Part shown: piece after piece, positions 18,211 through 28,961 of the stretch
Layout of the letters: every line of letters begins with the position of its first letter
Numbering within the stretch: position 1 is the first letter of the stretch
Assembly: GCF_003628125.1 (NCBI RefSeq)
Contig: NZ_RBZU01000018.1
Location: 1 to 64,000 of the forward strand
DNA from: Pararobbsia silviterrae
GTDB lineage: Bacteria > Pseudomonadota > Gammaproteobacteria > Burkholderiales > Burkholderiaceae
Direction: 5' to 3'
DNA: 64,000 bases
Made by a program: the position numbers and the translations under genes
The notes under the pieces: generated by a model
The model's input: the letters and a program-made list of their open reading frames with translations, nothing else
Told to the model about the DNA's origin: nothing
Databases searched by the model: none

Positions 18211-20658
18211 TTACCCGCGCAAGCGCGCGCCATAGACTCGAGCCAAGCGATCCACCAACGTCTTGATGGCCAGTTCAACTGTTTCGTCCTGCAAAGTCCC
18301 GCCAGTATCTTGCAGGGTAAACCGGAACGCAAGGCTTTTCTGGTCCGCTTCGAGGCCACCCGAAACCGCAGCCGTCGGACGGAATTCATCAAATAAAACA
18401 ACGTTTTGGACGTATTTGCAAGCAGGTTCCGTTCGCGCCGCCTCGAGTTCGTCGAGAAGGCTTTGCGCCTGCACGCCCTGCTCCACAACCACCGCGATAT
18501 CGCGCGTCACCGGCTGGAATTTCGAGACTTCAACCAGCGCCGGCAGCGGCCGGATCTGAATCGGATCGACGTCGACTTCGAACAACACCGGCGCATGCGG
18601 CAAATCGTATTTCTGCAGCCAACGCGGATGCAATTCGCCAATCCAGCCGATCGCCCGACCATCGAGCTCGACACGCGCGGAACGCCCCGGATGCAACGCC
18701 GGATGCTCCGCCTTCACGAAGCGCGGCGTCGCCGGCGCGAGCAACGCTTCGAGATCGCCCTTCACATCGAAATAGTCGACCGCACGCGTCTTCGTCGCCC
18801 ATTGCTCCTCGACGACCGGCCCATATGCGAGCGCGCCGATACGCTTCGGCTGTTCGAATCCCGCGACCTGAAGTTCGCCCGCGGCCACCGACGCGTTCGC
18901 ATGGAACACGCGACCCAGCTCGAACAAACGCACGCGATCGGCCTTCCGATTGAGATTCGACCGCAGCACCTCGATCAGGCTGCCGAACAGCGAACTGCGC
19001 ATGACCGAGTATTGGCTTGCAATCGGATTCAGCACGCGAATCGGGTTCGCGTTCGCCGCGAAGTCCTGCTCCCATTGCGCATCGACAAAGCCGAAATTGA
19101 CGGTCTCCGAGTAATCGCGCGCGGCCAGCGTGTGGCGCAGCGCGTGAATCGAACGACGCGTCTCGCTCGTCGGCCGCATCGCGCTCGGCGCGACAGGCGG
19201 CAATGCCGGAATGCTTTCGAATCCGTGAATGCGCGCGACCTCTTCGATCAGATCCTCTTCGATTTCGATATCGAAACGATACGAGGGCGGCGTCACGACG
19301 AATTGCTCGGCCGCCGTGCCCGCGTCGCGACGTTCGAAACTCAGTCCAAGCCGCGTGAAAATCGAGGCGATCGCGTCGCCGCCGATCTCGATGCCGATCA
19401 CGCGCGCGGCACGCGCCACACGCATCGCGACCGGCTTGCGAACCGGCACGTTGACCTGTTGATCGTCGACGGGTCCCGCCGTGCCGCCGCAGATGTCGAG
19501 AATCAGCTTCGACAGATACTCGATATGTTCGACGGTCGTCGCATAGTCGACGCCGCGCTCGAAACGATGTCCCGCATCGGTCGTGAAGTTATAGCGGCGG
19601 CTGCGGCCGCGAATCGCATCGGGCCACCAGAATGCGGCTTCGAGATAGATGTGCTGCGTGTCGAGGCTCACGGCCGTGCTGTCGCCGCCCATGATCCCCG
19701 CGAGGCTTTCGACGATGCGCTCGTCGGCGATCACGCCGACCTGATCGTCAAGCTCGACGGTGTTGCCGTTGAGCAGCTTCAGCGATTCGCCGCTACGCCC
19801 CCAGCGCACATCGAGCGCGCCGTGGATCTTGTCGAGATCGAACACATGCGACGGACGCCCGAGTTCGAGCATCACGTAGTTCGAAATGTCGACGAGCGCC
19901 GAAATGCTGCGTTGCCCCGACCGTTCGAGTCGCTCGACCATCCAGGCGGGCGTAGCCGCACGCGCGTTGACGCCGCGAATCACACGCCCCGAAAAACGGC
20001 CGCACAGATCCGGCGCGCTGATCTTGACGCCGAGCGTGTCCGCGAGCCCGACCGCGACCGGCGTGAACGCGGGCTTGGCCAGCGGCGCACCCGTGATCGC
20101 CGACACTTCGCGCGCGACGCCATAGACCGACAGGCAATCAGCCTTGTTCGGCGTGAGCTTGATTTCGAAAATCGTGTCGTCGAGATTCAGCACCGAGCGA
20201 ATGTCTTCACCGATCGGCGTATCGGCCGGCAGGATCATCAAGCCGCTATGGTCTTCACTGAGCTTGAGTTCGCGCGCCGAGCACAACATGCCCTGACTTT
20301 CGACACCGCGCAGCTTCGAGAGCTTGATCGCGAACGGCGCCCCGCCCGCTTCGGCCGGCGCGAGTTCGGCGCCGACGAGCGCGCACGGCACCTTGATGCC
20401 GGGCGCCACATTCGGCGCGCCGCAGACGATCTGCAGCGTCTCGCCGGTTCCGGCGTCAACCTGGCACACGTTGAGCTTGTCGGCATTCGGATGCTTTTCG
20501 ACGGCAAGCACATGACCGACCACGATCTTCTTCGTCGGCGGCGCGATCGGACGCAGGTCTTCGACTTCGAGGCCCGACATCGTCATCGCGTGGGCCAGTT
20601 CGTCGGTCGTCAGCGTCGGGCTGACAAAGCTTCGGAGCCAGGATTCTGGGAATTGCAT
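18211..20658 (-). CDS. pheT: phenylalanyl-tRNA synthetase beta subunit
   Basis: 815 residues, normal length. Domains in order are the N-terminal tRNA-binding OB fold ([20 protein letters not shown], residues about 40-150), the B3/B4 editing region, a B5 domain (IFTRLGLSF), the catalytic-like core ([18 protein letters not shown]), and the C-terminal anticodon-recognition ferredoxin fold ([15 protein letters not shown]). It pairs with PheS as a heterotetramer charging tRNA-Phe. It follows pheS by 115 bp on the same strand. A long frame on the opposite strand is a GC artefact. Confidence 0.98.
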   Translation of the reverse strand: MQFPESWLRSFVSPTLTTDELAHAMTMSGLEVEDLRPIAPPTKKIVVGHVLAVEKHPNADKLNVCQVDAGTGETLQIVCGAPNVAPGIKVPCALVGAELAPAEAGGAPFAIKLSKLRGVESQGMLCSARELKLSEDHSGLMILPADTPIGEDIRSVLNLDDTIFEIKLTPNKADCLSVYGVAREVSAITGAPLAKPAFTPVAVGLADTLGVKISAPDLCGRFSGRVIRGVNARAATPAWMVERLERSGQRSISALVDISNYVMLELGRPSHVFDLDKIHGALDVRWGRSGESLKLLNGNTVELDDQVGVIADERIVESLAGIMGGDSTAVSLDTQHIYLEAAFWWPDAIRGRSRRYNFTTDAGHRFERGVDYATTVEHIEYLSKLILDICGGTAGPVDDQQVNVPVRKPVAMRVARAARVIGIEIGGDAIASIFTRLGLSFERRDAGTAAEQFVVTPPSYRFDIEIEEDLIEEVARIHGFESIPALPPVAPSAMRPTSETRRSIHALRHTLAARDYSETVNFGFVDAQWEQDFAANANPIRVLNPIASQYSVMRSSLFGSLIEVLRSNLNRKADRVRLFELGRVFHANASVAAGELQVAGFEQPKRIGALAYGPVVEEQWATKTRAVDYFDVKGDLEALLAPATPRFVKAEHPALHPGRSARVELDGRAIGWIGELHPRWLQKYDLPHAPVLFEVDVDPIQIRPLPALVEVSKFQPVTRDIAVVVEQGVQAQSLLDELEAARTEPACKYVQNVVLFDEFRPTAAVSGGLEADQKSLAFRFTLQDTGGTLQDETVELAIKTLVDRLARVYGARLRG

Positions 20659-20773
20659 GGATCGCTAACGTTCGTATTCGTTTTGGGGTCGTCGGTCGCA
20701 TTGCGATCGACCGCCTTCGGCTCGCCATGACCGGCGCACGACACGCGCGCCGGCGGCATTCGCGAGCGGGGCC

Positions 20774-21805
20774 CTACGCAAACTGGCGCAGGAAGCGCAG
20801 ATCGCCTTCAAAGAACAGACGCAGATCGTCGACGCCGTAGCGCAGCATCGCGAGCCGCTCGAGACCGCTGCCGAACGCGAAGCCGATATAGCGCTCGGGA
20901 TCGAGGCCCATATTGCGGATCACGTTCGGATGCACCTGCCCCGAGCCCGAGATCTCGAGCCAACGCCCCGCGTTCTTGCCGCCTTCGAAACGCATGTCGA
21001 TTTCGGCCGACGGTTCGGTGAACGGAAAATACGAGGGCCGGAAACGGATGCTGATGTCGTCGCGCTCGAAGAACTTGCGCAGAAAGTCGGTATAGACGCC
21101 CTTGAGATCGGCGAAGCTCACGTTCTCGCCGATCCAGAGGCCTTCGACCTGGCTGAACATCGGCGAATGCGTCGCGTCGCTATCGACGCGATACGTGCGG
21201 CCCGGCGCGATGACCTTGATCGGCGGCTTGTTCATGCGCGCATACCGGACCTGCATCGGACTCGTATGCGTGCGCAAGAGCAGCGGACGGCCTTGCTCGT
21301 CCTTCGCGTCGATATAGAACGTGTCCTGCATCGAGCGCGCCGGATGATTCTCGGGGCTATTGAGTGCGGTGAAGTTGTACCAGTCGGTCTCGATCTCGGG
21401 ACCGTCGGCGACATCGAAGCCGATCGACCGGAAGATCTGTTCGACGCGTTCCCACGTCGTCATCATCGGATGCAGCGTGCCGGTACCCGCGCCACGACCC
21501 GGAAGCGTCACGTCGATCGCTTCCGCAGTGAGGCGGCGATTGAGCAGCGCATCGGCGAGCGCCTGGCGGCGCGCCGTCAGCGCCTCTTCGATTTGTTGCT
21601 TGGCGCCGTTGATCCGGGCGCCTTCGGATTTACGCGATTCGGGGTCGAGCTTGCCGAGGCCCTTCATGAGCTCGGTCACCTTGCCGGTCTTGCCGAGAAA
21701 ACGCGCCTTTTCGTTTTCGAGTGTCGCGTTGTCGTCAGCGCCGGCGAATGCGCGTTGCGCATCGGCGACGATCTCTTGCAGGTCGAGGGATTCCATCGTC
21801 GTCAC
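20774..21805 (-). CDS. pheS: phenylalanyl-tRNA synthetase alpha subunit
   Basis: 343 residues. It has an N-terminal coiled coil, then the class II catalytic core with [13 protein letters not shown] (motif 2 region), the product-binding HTSPMQVRY, and motif 3 [20 protein letters not shown]. The GTG at 21805 has GGAAGA six bases upstream; an in-frame ATG three codons later (21796) gives the more typical N terminus [10 protein letters not shown] but lacks well-spaced Shine-Dalgarno. It lies downstream of a hairpin with six U residues that may attenuate it. Confidence 0.97.
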   Translation of the reverse strand: MTTMESLDLQEIVADAQRAFAGADDNATLENEKARFLGKTGKVTELMKGLGKLDPESRKSEGARINGAKQQIEEALTARRQALADALLNRRLTAEAIDVTLPGRGAGTGTLHPMMTTWERVEQIFRSIGFDVADGPEIETDWYNFTALNSPENHPARSMQDTFYIDAKDEQGRPLLLRTHTSPMQVRYARMNKPPIKVIAPGRTYRVDSDATHSPMFSQVEGLWIGENVSFADLKGVYTDFLRKFFERDDISIRFRPSYFPFTEPSAEIDMRFEGGKNAGRWLEISGSGQVHPNVIRNMGLDPERYIGFAFGSGLERLAMLRYGVDDLRLFFEGDLRFLRQFA

Positions 21806-21838
21806 GTCGATCTTCCACTAAACAAACTGGGATTCAAC

Positions 21839-21864
21839 AAAAAAGGGGCTCGTCAAAGAGCCCC
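21839..21864 (-). terminator. intrinsic terminator / possible pheS attenuator
   Basis: On the minus strand there is a 7-bp GC stem (GGGGCTC with GAGCCCC, 21858-21864 and 21845-21851), a 6-nt loop, then six U residues (21839-21844). It sits between rplT and pheS, 34 bp before the pheS GTG. It may reduce read-through from the ribosomal-protein genes or act as a regulated attenuator. Confidence 0.8.
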
Positions 21865-21958
21865 GTTTTGCGCGACACCATCGCTGGCGTCGCGGACATC
21901 GCCGTCATCGACCCACATGACCACGATGCCCTCAGCCCTGACAGCGAGCTGGCTCAAG

Positions 21959-21978
21959 ACGACCGGTGACCCGGTCGT
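21959..21978 (-). other. hairpin just after rplT
   Basis: Perfect 8-bp inverted repeat ACGACCGG / CCGGTCGT around a 4-nt loop, starting 7 bp beyond the rplT stop. It has no U tract. It could protect the 3' end of the rplT message or take part in an alternative fold with the downstream terminator stem. Confidence 0.5.
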
Positions 21979-21984
21979 TTAGCC

Positions 21985-22350
21985 TTAAGCAGAAGCGGAC
22001 ACCACCGACTTCACTTGCTTCACGATCGCCGCGAAAGCAGGCTTGTCGGTCACAGCCATGTCAGCGAGAACCTTGCGGTCCAGTTCGATATTGGCCTTCT
22101 TCAGACCATTGATGAACACGCTGTACGTCAGGCCATGTTCACGGGTACCCGCGTTGATACGGGCAATCCACAGTGCACGGAACACACGCTTCTTGTTGCG
22201 GCGATCGCGATAGGCATATTGCCCGGCGCGCATGACCGCCTGCTTGGCGATGCGGTAGACGTTATTGCGACGGCCGCGGAAACCCTTGGCTTGGTCGATA
22301 ACTTTCTTATGACGGGCGCGCGCGGTAACCCCACGTTTGACTCGAGGCAT
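21985..22350 (-). CDS. rplT: 50S ribosomal protein L20
   Basis: 121 residues, very basic, starting [20 protein letters not shown]. It also has the family motif [21 protein letters not shown]20 binds 23S rRNA early in 50S assembly and in E. coli represses rpmI-rplT translation. ATG at 22350 follows AAGGAGAGAAAC. It lies 27 bp after rpmI. Confidence 0.99.
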   Translation of the reverse strand: MPRVKRGVTARARHKKVIDQAKGFRGRRNNVYRIAKQAVMRAGQYAYRDRRNKKRVFRALWIARINAGTREHGLTYSVFINGLKKANIELDRKVLADMAVTDKPAFAAIVKQVKSVVSASA

Positions 22351-22377
22351 GTTTCTCTCCTTAGAGTGGTTGTGAGA

Positions 22378-22575
22378 TTAAGCGAACGGCATCATCGCGC
22401 GCACGGAATTCGTATCCGACGCGTGAACACCCGTGCTGCCGCGCAGGTGGCGCTTGTTCTTCGTGGTCTTCTTCGTCAGGATGTGGCGCTTGAAGGCCTG
22501 ACCGCGCTTGACGGTACCGCCCGGACGCACCACAAAGCGCTTCGCAGCGCTTTTCTTGGTCTTCATCTTCGGCAT
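22378..22575 (-). CDS. rpmI: 50S ribosomal protein L35
   Basis: 65 residues, [14 protein letters not shown] then [18 protein letters not shown], the invariant L35 pattern. GGAG precedes the ATG at 22575. The 274-bp gap between infC and rpmI contains no gene; it may hold the leader through which L20 represses translation, but I could not confirm a fold. Confidence 0.99.
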   Translation of the reverse strand: MPKMKTKKSAAKRFVVRPGGTVKRGQAFKRHILTKKTTKNKRHLRGSTGVHASDTNSVRAMMPFA

Positions 22576-22849
22576 GACAACTCCAGATTTCTAACATGAG
22601 CATGGGTGTGCGGCCGACGCCGCCCTTGTAGGACCCACGTTCACTTATTTGCAGCGGTTACCCGCTGTGATGACGGGTTCGAAGGCCCATGCCGCATCGA
22701 CACGCGATGCAGCGGCCCCTAACCGCCATGCGATCCGGCATCCGCGTTCGTCGCAACGACGACGCATGCTCCGCACCGCGTTCGGGCAACGATCACTCCC
22801 GTCACCACGAATTCACGCGACATCGAGACGACTCGCGTCGCCTCGATGC

Positions 22850-23377
22850 TTACTTCTTTTTCTTCGGCGCAAGCACCATGACCATCTGGCGCCCTTCCAT
22901 CTTCGGCATCTGCTCGACCTGACCGTACTCGTCGAGGTCGGTGCGCAGACGTTCGAGCACGCGCATGCCGATTTCCTGGTGGGCCATTTCGCGGCCGCGG
23001 AAACGCAACGTGATTTTCGTCTTGTCACCTTCGTCAAGGAAGCGCACGAGATTGCGCAGCTTGACGTTGTAGTCGCCGTCGTCGGTACCCGGCCGGAATT
23101 TGACTTCCTTAACCTGGATCACCTTCTGTTTGAGCTTGGCTTCGTGTGCCTTCTTCGACTCGGAATACTTGAACTTGCCGTAATCCATGAGCCGGCACAC
23201 CGGCGGCACCGCCTGCGGCGCAATTTCGACGAGATCGACATCGGCTTGCTCAGACAGGCGGAACGCCTCGGCCAGCTTCACGATACCCAGCGGCTCACCG
23301 TCGACTCCGACCAGACGCACTTCCAGCGCCGTGATTTCGCCATTGATGCGATGAGAAGACTTATCAGCAGTAGCGAT
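22850..23377 (-). CDS. infC: translation initiation factor IF-3, AUC start codon
   Basis: 175 residues. The true start is inferred as ATC at 23375-23377: AGAGGAA lies upstream, and the frame reads (M)[20 protein letters not shown] into the known IF-3 sequence. The next conventional start, a GTG at 23320, would delete 19 conserved residues including INGEI. Domain order is the N-domain ([15 protein letters not shown]), the helical linker ([16 protein letters not shown]) and the C-domain ending in KKKK. Rare AUU/AUC starts let IF-3, which rejects such codons, repress its own synthesis. It lies 51 bp after thrS. Confidence 0.97.
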   Translation of the reverse strand: MATADKSSHRINGEITALEVRLVGVDGEPLGIVKLAEAFRLSEQADVDLVEIAPQAVPPVCRLMDYGKFKYSESKKAHEAKLKQKVIQVKEVKFRPGTDDGDYNVKLRNLVRFLDEGDKTKITLRFRGREMAHQEIGMRVLERLRTDLDEYGQVEQMPKMEGRQMVMVLAPKKKK

Positions 23378-23428
23378 GTTACGTTTCCTCTAAAAATCTA
23401 AAAATTTTAGCCGCGCTGACCGATGGCT

Positions 23429-25336
23429 CTATTTGAACAAGCGCAGATCATCGCGCAGACGTTCAACGAAGGCGTCGACAGGCATCGTGCCAAGATCGAC
23501 ACCGCCACGGGCACGCACGGCTACCGTATGGGCCTCACGCTCCTTGTCGCCGACAACCAGCAGATACGGGACTTTATCCAGCGTGTGCTCGCGTATTTTA
23601 TAGCTAATCTTTTCATTTCGCAAATCGCTCACCACCCTAAGCCCTTGTTTTTTCAAAGTTTGCGCAATCTCTTCCGCATACTCCGACTGGCTTTCCGCGA
23701 TATTGCAGACAACGGCCTGCGTCGGCGCAAGCCACGCGGGCATGGCGCCGGCGAAATTTTCGATCAAAATCCCGATGAAACGCTCCATCGATCCGACGAT
23801 CGCGCGGTGGAGCATCACGGGACGGCGCCGGCTGTTGTCCTCGGCGACGTACTCGGCGTCAAGCCGTTCGGGCAGCACGAAATCGAGCTGCAGCGTACCG
23901 CACTGCCACGATCGGCCGAGCGCATCCTTGATGTGGTATTCGATCTTCGGACCGTAGAACGCACCCTCGCCCGGTAATTCTTCCCACTCGACGCCCGATG
24001 CGCGCAAGGCATTGCGCAGCCCCTCTTCGGCGCGATCCCACGTCTCGGGCGAACCGGCGTACGACTCGGGACGCAACGAGAGCTTGATGTCGATGTGCTT
24101 GAACCCGAAGTCCTGATAGACGCTCATCGCAAGCGTATGGAACGCGATCGATTCCGCGACGATCTGGTCTTCCGTGCAGAAGATATGCGCGTCGTCCTGC
24201 ACGAAGCCGCGCACGCGCATCAGACCATGCAGCGCACCCGACGCCTCGTTGCGATGGCACGAGCCGAATTCGGCGAACCGCAGCGGCAGATCCCGATACG
24301 AACGCAGACCGTGATTGAACACCTGGATATGGCCAGGGCAATTCATCGGCTTGAGCGCGTAATCGCGCTTTTCCGACTCCGTCGTGAACATGCCTTCGCG
24401 GTAGTGCTGCCAATGCCCCGAGCGCTCCCACAGCGAACGATCCATGATCATCGGCGTACGGATCTCCTGATAACCGGCCGCATCGAGACGGCGGCGCAGG
24501 TATTGCTCGATCTGCTGCCAGAGCGTCCAGCCCTTCGCGTGCCAGAACACGAGGCCCGGCGCCTCGTCCTGAAGATGGAACAAGTCGAGCTGCTTGCCGA
24601 GCTTGCGATGATCGCGCTTCTCGGCTTCTTCGAGCATCGTCAGATAGGCTTCCTGATCTTCCTTGCGCGCCCACGCCGTGCCGTAGATCCGCTGCAGTTG
24701 CTCATTCTTCGCATCGCCGCGCCAGTACGCACCCGCGACCTTCATGAGCTTGAACACCTTGAGCTTGCCCGTGCTCGGCACGTGCGGGCCGCGGCACAAG
24801 TCCGTGAACGTGCCGTGCGAGTAGAGCTTGATCTCGTCGGTCGCGGGAATCGATTCGATGATCTCGGCCTTGTACTTCTCGCCGATCCCCTTGAAGTACG
24901 CGACGGCTTCGTCGCGCGAGACGACCTTGCGCGTCACGGGCTCGTCCTTCTTCGCGATCTCCTGCATCCGCTTCTCGATCTTCTCGAGATCTTCGGGCGT
25001 AAACGGACGACTGTAGGCGATGTCGTAGTAGAAGCCGTTTTCGATGACCGGCCCGATCGTGACTTGCGCTTCGGGGAACAGATCCTTGACCGCATAAGCG
25101 AGCAAGTGCGCCGTCGAGTGGCGGATGATTTCGAGCCCGTCGGCGTCCTTGTCGGTCACGATCGACAGCGCGACGTCGTGATCGATCGTCGTCGACGTAT
25201 CGACGAGCTGGCCATCGATCTTGCCGGCCAGCGCCGCTTTCGCGAGGCCGGCGCCAATCGACGCAGCCACTTCGGCCACCGTCACCGGGTGATCGAAAGG
25301 CCGCACCGAACCGTCAGGCAAACGCACCGAAATCAT
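23429..25336 (-). CDS. thrS: threonyl-tRNA synthetase
   Basis: 635 residues, class II synthetase. Domain order is TGS ([18 protein letters not shown]), the editing domain, the catalytic core with the zinc cysteine in [15 protein letters not shown] and motif 2 region [18 protein letters not shown], and the C-terminal anticodon-binding domain ([18 protein letters not shown]). It charges tRNA-Thr and hydrolyses Ser-tRNA-Thr. It is the first gene of the thrS-infC-rpmI-rplT-pheST-ihfA block, the E. coli order. The leader contains a strong hairpin at 25440-25475. Confidence 0.99.
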   Translation of the reverse strand: MISVRLPDGSVRPFDHPVTVAEVAASIGAGLAKAALAGKIDGQLVDTSTTIDHDVALSIVTDKDADGLEIIRHSTAHLLAYAVKDLFPEAQVTIGPVIENGFYYDIAYSRPFTPEDLEKIEKRMQEIAKKDEPVTRKVVSRDEAVAYFKGIGEKYKAEIIESIPATDEIKLYSHGTFTDLCRGPHVPSTGKLKVFKLMKVAGAYWRGDAKNEQLQRIYGTAWARKEDQEAYLTMLEEAEKRDHRKLGKQLDLFHLQDEAPGLVFWHAKGWTLWQQIEQYLRRRLDAAGYQEIRTPMIMDRSLWERSGHWQHYREGMFTTESEKRDYALKPMNCPGHIQVFNHGLRSYRDLPLRFAEFGSCHRNEASGALHGLMRVRGFVQDDAHIFCTEDQIVAESIAFHTLAMSVYQDFGFKHIDIKLSLRPESYAGSPETWDRAEEGLRNALRASGVEWEELPGEGAFYGPKIEYHIKDALGRSWQCGTLQLDFVLPERLDAEYVAEDNSRRRPVMLHRAIVGSMERFIGILIENFAGAMPAWLAPTQAVVCNIAESQSEYAEEIAQTLKKQGLRVVSDLRNEKISYKIREHTLDKVPYLLVVGDKEREAHTVAVRARGGVDLGTMPVDAFVERLRDDLRLFK

Positions 25337-25729
25337 TCATTTCTCCGTGCCGCATCGCGGCGATGATCAAAATCCAAACGATAAGAACCATCTGTGAAAC
25401 TGGCAGCCGCCGCACTGCCGAACATCAAAACCGCGAGATAAAAAAAATGCGGCCTCGAGAGTCGAGGCCGCATTTCTTGTCTTACCGCTCGCGCCACAGA
25501 TGCGATCAGCGTAACAGGTCCTCGACTAGCGTCGCTCCCGAGTTGTACCGGTGAACGTTCGCGGTGTCATAACCGTTTTTGCCTTTTTCGCGTCTGACGC
25601 TATATGTTCGAGTGCTGCGCTGGAATGCTGCCGCAGGACGTTTTCCACTTCCCACAACGTTCAACCCACATCTGCACTGCCGGTCTGCCGTATTCACGCT
25701 TACACACGAATACTTCACACCGATGTCGT
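25337..25729. other. thrS leader / spacer to tRNA-Val
   Basis: 393 bp between thrS and tRNA-Val without a protein gene. Apart from the terminator-like hairpin at 25440-25475, I recognise no structure. An autoregulatory tRNA-like operator, as in E. coli thrS, would lie between 25337 and 25440; I could not identify one by eye. Confidence 0.4.
25440..25475 (-). terminator. strong intrinsic terminator upstream of thrS
   Basis: An 11-bp GC-rich stem (TGCGGCCTCGA and its complement, 25448-25458 and 25462-25472) is extended by three A-U pairs around a 3-nt loop. On the minus strand it is followed by at least seven U residues. It lies 255 bp after tRNA-Val and 103 bp before the thrS start. It can end the tRNA-Val transcript, or attenuate thrS if transcription begins further upstream. 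Confidence 0.85.
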
Positions 25730-25806
25730 TGGTAGGCTCGATTGGATTCGAACCAACGACCCCCACCATGTCAAGGTGGTGCTCTAACCAACTGAGCTAC
25801 GAGCCT
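25730..25806 (-). tRNA. tRNA-Val (anticodon GAC)
   Basis: 77 nt with encoded CCA. Acceptor AGGCTCG/CGAGCCT, D arm GCTC-GAGC, anticodon stem CCACC/GGTGG around TTGACAT (anticodon GAC), and T arm GTTGG-TTCGAAT-CCAAT are all well formed. It lies between relA and thrS on the same strand. Confidence 0.97.
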
Positions 25807-26102
25807 GAAGAAGCAGCGATTATAAGGAGCTTTTGTTTGCTTGGGAAGCCCTGGCTCGAAAATTTTTGATTTCCTGCTTCGGCGTTCCTCGCACGAATCC
25901 TGCACCGCGCGCCCTGCAAACTACGATTCCCTGCACTGCATCGCTCGACACCGCCGATATCAACGCTGCGCTGTTGTTCGGTTGTTTTGTCGAGGCACGG
26001 ATTCTAATGGCAATCGATCCGCCGCGACAAGCCTTCATGCGAATTATTTTTTGTCGCGGCGCGCCTGCACGATAAAGCCCGCACGGCCCACGCATCGCGC
26101 AC

Positions 26103-28367
26103 CTACTTGCGCGATGCGCGCATCACGCCCGGAATCTCGCCGAGCAAGGTGGTCGCACGCTGCAGTTGCGCGGCGCTCGACACTTCGACCGTGAATTGCA
26201 TGAACGCCGCGTTGCGTTGCGAACTCGTCTTCACGCCGATGACGTTCGTCTTCTCGCGCGCGAACACTTCCGAAATATCGCGGAGCAAGCCCTGCCGATC
26301 GGTCGCCTCGATCACAAGATCGACCGGATAGACCGAATGGCCCTTGCCGCGCATGACATCGTCGGACCATGCCGTGTGCAGCACACGCTCGGGCGAGCGT
26401 TGCGCGAGCCGCGCGAAGCTCGCGCATTCGACGCGATGAATCGACACGCCCTTGCCGCGCGTCACGAAGCCGATGATCGGGTCGGGTGGCGCGGGCCGGC
26501 AGCAGCGCGCGAGCTGCGTCATCAACGCGCCGACGCCGACCACGAGCACACCGCTCGACGCGCCTTGCGCGACGCTCGACTGGCTGCTGCGTTTCGTCGT
26601 GATCTCGGGCTCGGCCTCCGGCGCCGGCGCGACGCCATGGTCGCGCACGGCCTGCTCGACCGCGCGCAGGCTGAACTCTTCCTTGCCGACGACGTTGAAC
26701 AGATCGTCGGGCGTTTTGAAACCGAGCTTGGTCGCGAGCTCCTCGAGATTGACCGCGGTCTTGCCCTCGCGCTGCAACGTCTTTTCGACCAGCGCGCGGC
26801 CGGCCGCGATGTGCTCGCCGGTATCGATCGCATTGAACCAGACCCGGACCTTCTGGCGCGCCCGCGCGCTTTGCAGATAGCCGAGCTGCGGATTGAGCCA
26901 GTCGCGCGACGGACCGCCCTGCTTGATCGCGACGATCTCGACCGTCTGCCCGTTTTCCAGCGGCGTGTTCAGCGGCACCATCGCGCCGTTCACGCGCGCG
27001 CCCCGGCAGCGATGGCCGAGTTCAGTGTGCAGGTGATAGGCGAAGTCGAGCGGCGTCGCGCCGTGCGGCAACGCGACGACGCGCGCCTCGGGCGTGAGCA
27101 CATAGATATGGTCGTCGAGCGTCGCATGCTTGAGCCGGTCCCACGCGCCGCCCACGGGCGCGTCGCCGACATCGGCGCCCGCGGCGCCGTCCGTCACGTC
27201 GTCCTTCCATGCAAGCAGTTGCCGCAGCCACGCGATGCGCTCGTCGTACTTGTCGGCCGCGGTGACCGTTCCGCCATAGCCCTTCGTGCCGGCTTCCTTG
27301 TAACGCCAATGCGCGGCCACGCCGTATTCGGCGAAGCGATGCATCTCATGCGTGCGGATCTGGACCTCGAACGCCTGGCCGTCCTCGGCGATCACGACCG
27401 TATGCAGCGACTTGTACCCGTTCGGCTTGGGCCGCGAAATGTAGTCGTCGAACTCCTTCGGCACGGGTTGCCAGATGTGATGCACGAGACCGAGCACCGC
27501 ATAGCAATCCTTGACGCTGTCGACGATCACGCGGAACGCGCGCACGTCATAGAGTTCGGAAAACGCGAGGTCCTTGCCCCGCATCTTCTTCCAGATGCTG
27601 TAGATATGTTTGGGCCGCCCCGACACATCGGCCTTGATGCCCGCGCTTGCAAGCTCGTTCGACAACCGCTCGATCGCGTTCTCGACGAACGCCTCGCGCA
27701 CGATGCGCTTCGAGTCGAGCAGCTTCGCGATTTCCTTGTACGTGACCGGCTCGAGAAAGCGGAACGCGAGATCCTCGAGTTCCCACTTGAGCTGCCAGAT
27801 GCCGAGCCGGTTCGCGAGCGGCGCATAGATATCGAGCGTTTCCTGCGCGATATCGGGCGCCGGCTCGGTCTTCGTCGCGGCGTGATAGCGCAGGGTCTGC
27901 AACCGCGAGGCGAGCCGGATCAGCACGACGCGGATGTCCTGCGCAAACGCGAGCAGCATCTTGCGCAGCGCCTCGACCTGCTCGCGGCGCTGCGCAGCCG
28001 CGCGCGCATCCTTCGCGCCGTCGCGCATGCCGTCGGCCGGCACATCCTTCAAGCTCTCGCGCGCACCGTCCTTGCCCGCATGACGGCCGACTCGGCCGCC
28101 GACGCGCAAACGCAGCAGCTTGCGCACATCGGCCACGAGACCCGCGACCTCGTCGCCGAAGCGGGCCGCGAGCACGGTGTCCGCGTTATCGAGCAACTCG
28201 CCGAACGGAAACAGCAGCGCGGCGACATGCGTCGGCGGGTCGACGTTCAGCGTATCGACGATCCGCGCGGTGCCGATCGCGTGATCCGCGACCGGCTCAC
28301 CCGAATGCATGGTCAGTCCGACTGCATGCTCGTGGAGGAAGGCCAGCGCATCCTCTAGCAAGTTCAC
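26103..28367 (-). CDS. relA: RelA, monofunctional (p)ppGpp synthetase
   Basis: 754 residues. In the N-terminal pseudo-hydrolase domain the catalytic HD pair is absent (FPFGELLDNAD). The synthetase domain has YDVRAFRVIV and the acidic EFDDYISRPKPNGYKSLHT, the EXDD form typical of synthetase-only RelA. TGS (DDHIYVLTPEARVVALPHGA), the helical and Cys-Cys zinc-finger region (LARCCRPAPPDPIIGF) and a C-terminal ACT domain follow. It senses uncharged tRNA on stalled ribosomes. The GTG at 28367 abuts GGAGAG with too little spacing; a TTG two codons later has better spacing, so the start is uncertain by a few residues. Confidence 0.95.
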   Translation of the reverse strand: MNLLEDALAFLHEHAVGLTMHSGEPVADHAIGTARIVDTLNVDPPTHVAALLFPFGELLDNADTVLAARFGDEVAGLVADVRKLLRLRVGGRVGRHAGKDGARESLKDVPADGMRDGAKDARAAAQRREQVEALRKMLLAFAQDIRVVLIRLASRLQTLRYHAATKTEPAPDIAQETLDIYAPLANRLGIWQLKWELEDLAFRFLEPVTYKEIAKLLDSKRIVREAFVENAIERLSNELASAGIKADVSGRPKHIYSIWKKMRGKDLAFSELYDVRAFRVIVDSVKDCYAVLGLVHHIWQPVPKEFDDYISRPKPNGYKSLHTVVIAEDGQAFEVQIRTHEMHRFAEYGVAAHWRYKEAGTKGYGGTVTAADKYDERIAWLRQLLAWKDDVTDGAAGADVGDAPVGGAWDRLKHATLDDHIYVLTPEARVVALPHGATPLDFAYHLHTELGHRCRGARVNGAMVPLNTPLENGQTVEIVAIKQGGPSRDWLNPQLGYLQSARARQKVRVWFNAIDTGEHIAAGRALVEKTLQREGKTAVNLEELATKLGFKTPDDLFNVVGKEEFSLRAVEQAVRDHGVAPAPEAEPEITTKRSSQSSVAQGASSGVLVVGVGALMTQLARCCRPAPPDPIIGFVTRGKGVSIHRVECASFARLAQRSPERVLHTAWSDDVMRGKGHSVYPVDLVIEATDRQGLLRDISEVFAREKTNVIGVKTSSQRNAAFMQFTVEVSSAAQLQRATTLLGEIPGVMRASRK

Positions 28368-28433
28368 CTCTCCGTTACTCGCAACGCGTGACGCGTGCGC
28401 ATCCCGCGCGCACGCTTGCCACCCTTGAGCGGC

Positions 28434-28787
28434 TTAGTCCTTCTGCGCCGCGACGATCACGAACTCGACCTTGCACTTCGGATTCGCGAGCTTGGCCTCG
28501 ACCGTCGCGCGCGGCGGCGTCGCGCCCTGCACGACCCACGATTCCCAGACGCTGTTCATGCCCGCGAAGTCCTGCATGTCGGCCAGGTAGATCTGCGTCG
28601 AAACGATCAGCGTCTTGTCGCTGTTGGCTTCCGCGAGCAACGCGTCGACCGATGCGAGGACTTCCTTGGTTTGGCCCACGATGTCGAGATCGGTGCTTTC
28701 GGCGATCTGTCCCGCGAGGTAGACGGTGCCATTGTGAATCGCGATCTCGGAAAGACGCGGACCGACGTGGAAGCGCTGAATTGCCAT
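28434..28787 (-). CDS. RidA/YjgF-family protein
   Basis: 117 residues. The RidA fold is visible in SEIAIHNGTVYLAGQIAEST, the middle LIVSTQIYLADMQDFAGMN and the late PPRATVEAKLANPKCKVEF, which carries the conserved Arg of the active cleft. RidA proteins deaminate reactive 2-aminoacrylate/imine intermediates; this is one of the divergent Rid subgroups, so the exact substrate is open. It is upstream of relA on the same strand. Confidence 0.92.
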   Translation of the reverse strand: MAIQRFHVGPRLSEIAIHNGTVYLAGQIAESTDLDIVGQTKEVLASVDALLAEANSDKTLIVSTQIYLADMQDFAGMNSVWESWVVQGATPPRATVEAKLANPKCKVEFVIVAAQKD

Positions 28788-28961
28788 GTTGAATTCCGTG
28801 AAAACGTAGAAAAGAGACGTTGTGCCAACGTCGTTCGCCGCGACCCAAGAGGCCGTCTCCGGTCCCGTGGATCGATATTGTGGCCTGTCGCGCGGACAAG
28901 ACCGACCGGCCGAACCGCATGGGCGGATCGGCCGGCAAGGGCGATATTATGACTCGGCGCG

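Noticed and set aside
18406..20730. 774-codon open frame on the strand opposite pheT
   Set aside because: It mirrors pheT, is rich in Arg/His/Asp as expected of antisense GC-rich frames, has no ribosome site and no recognisable domain.
26166..28358. 730-codon open frame opposite relA
   Set aside because: Antisense shadow with the same Arg/His/Ala bias; relA is conserved along its whole length on the other strand.
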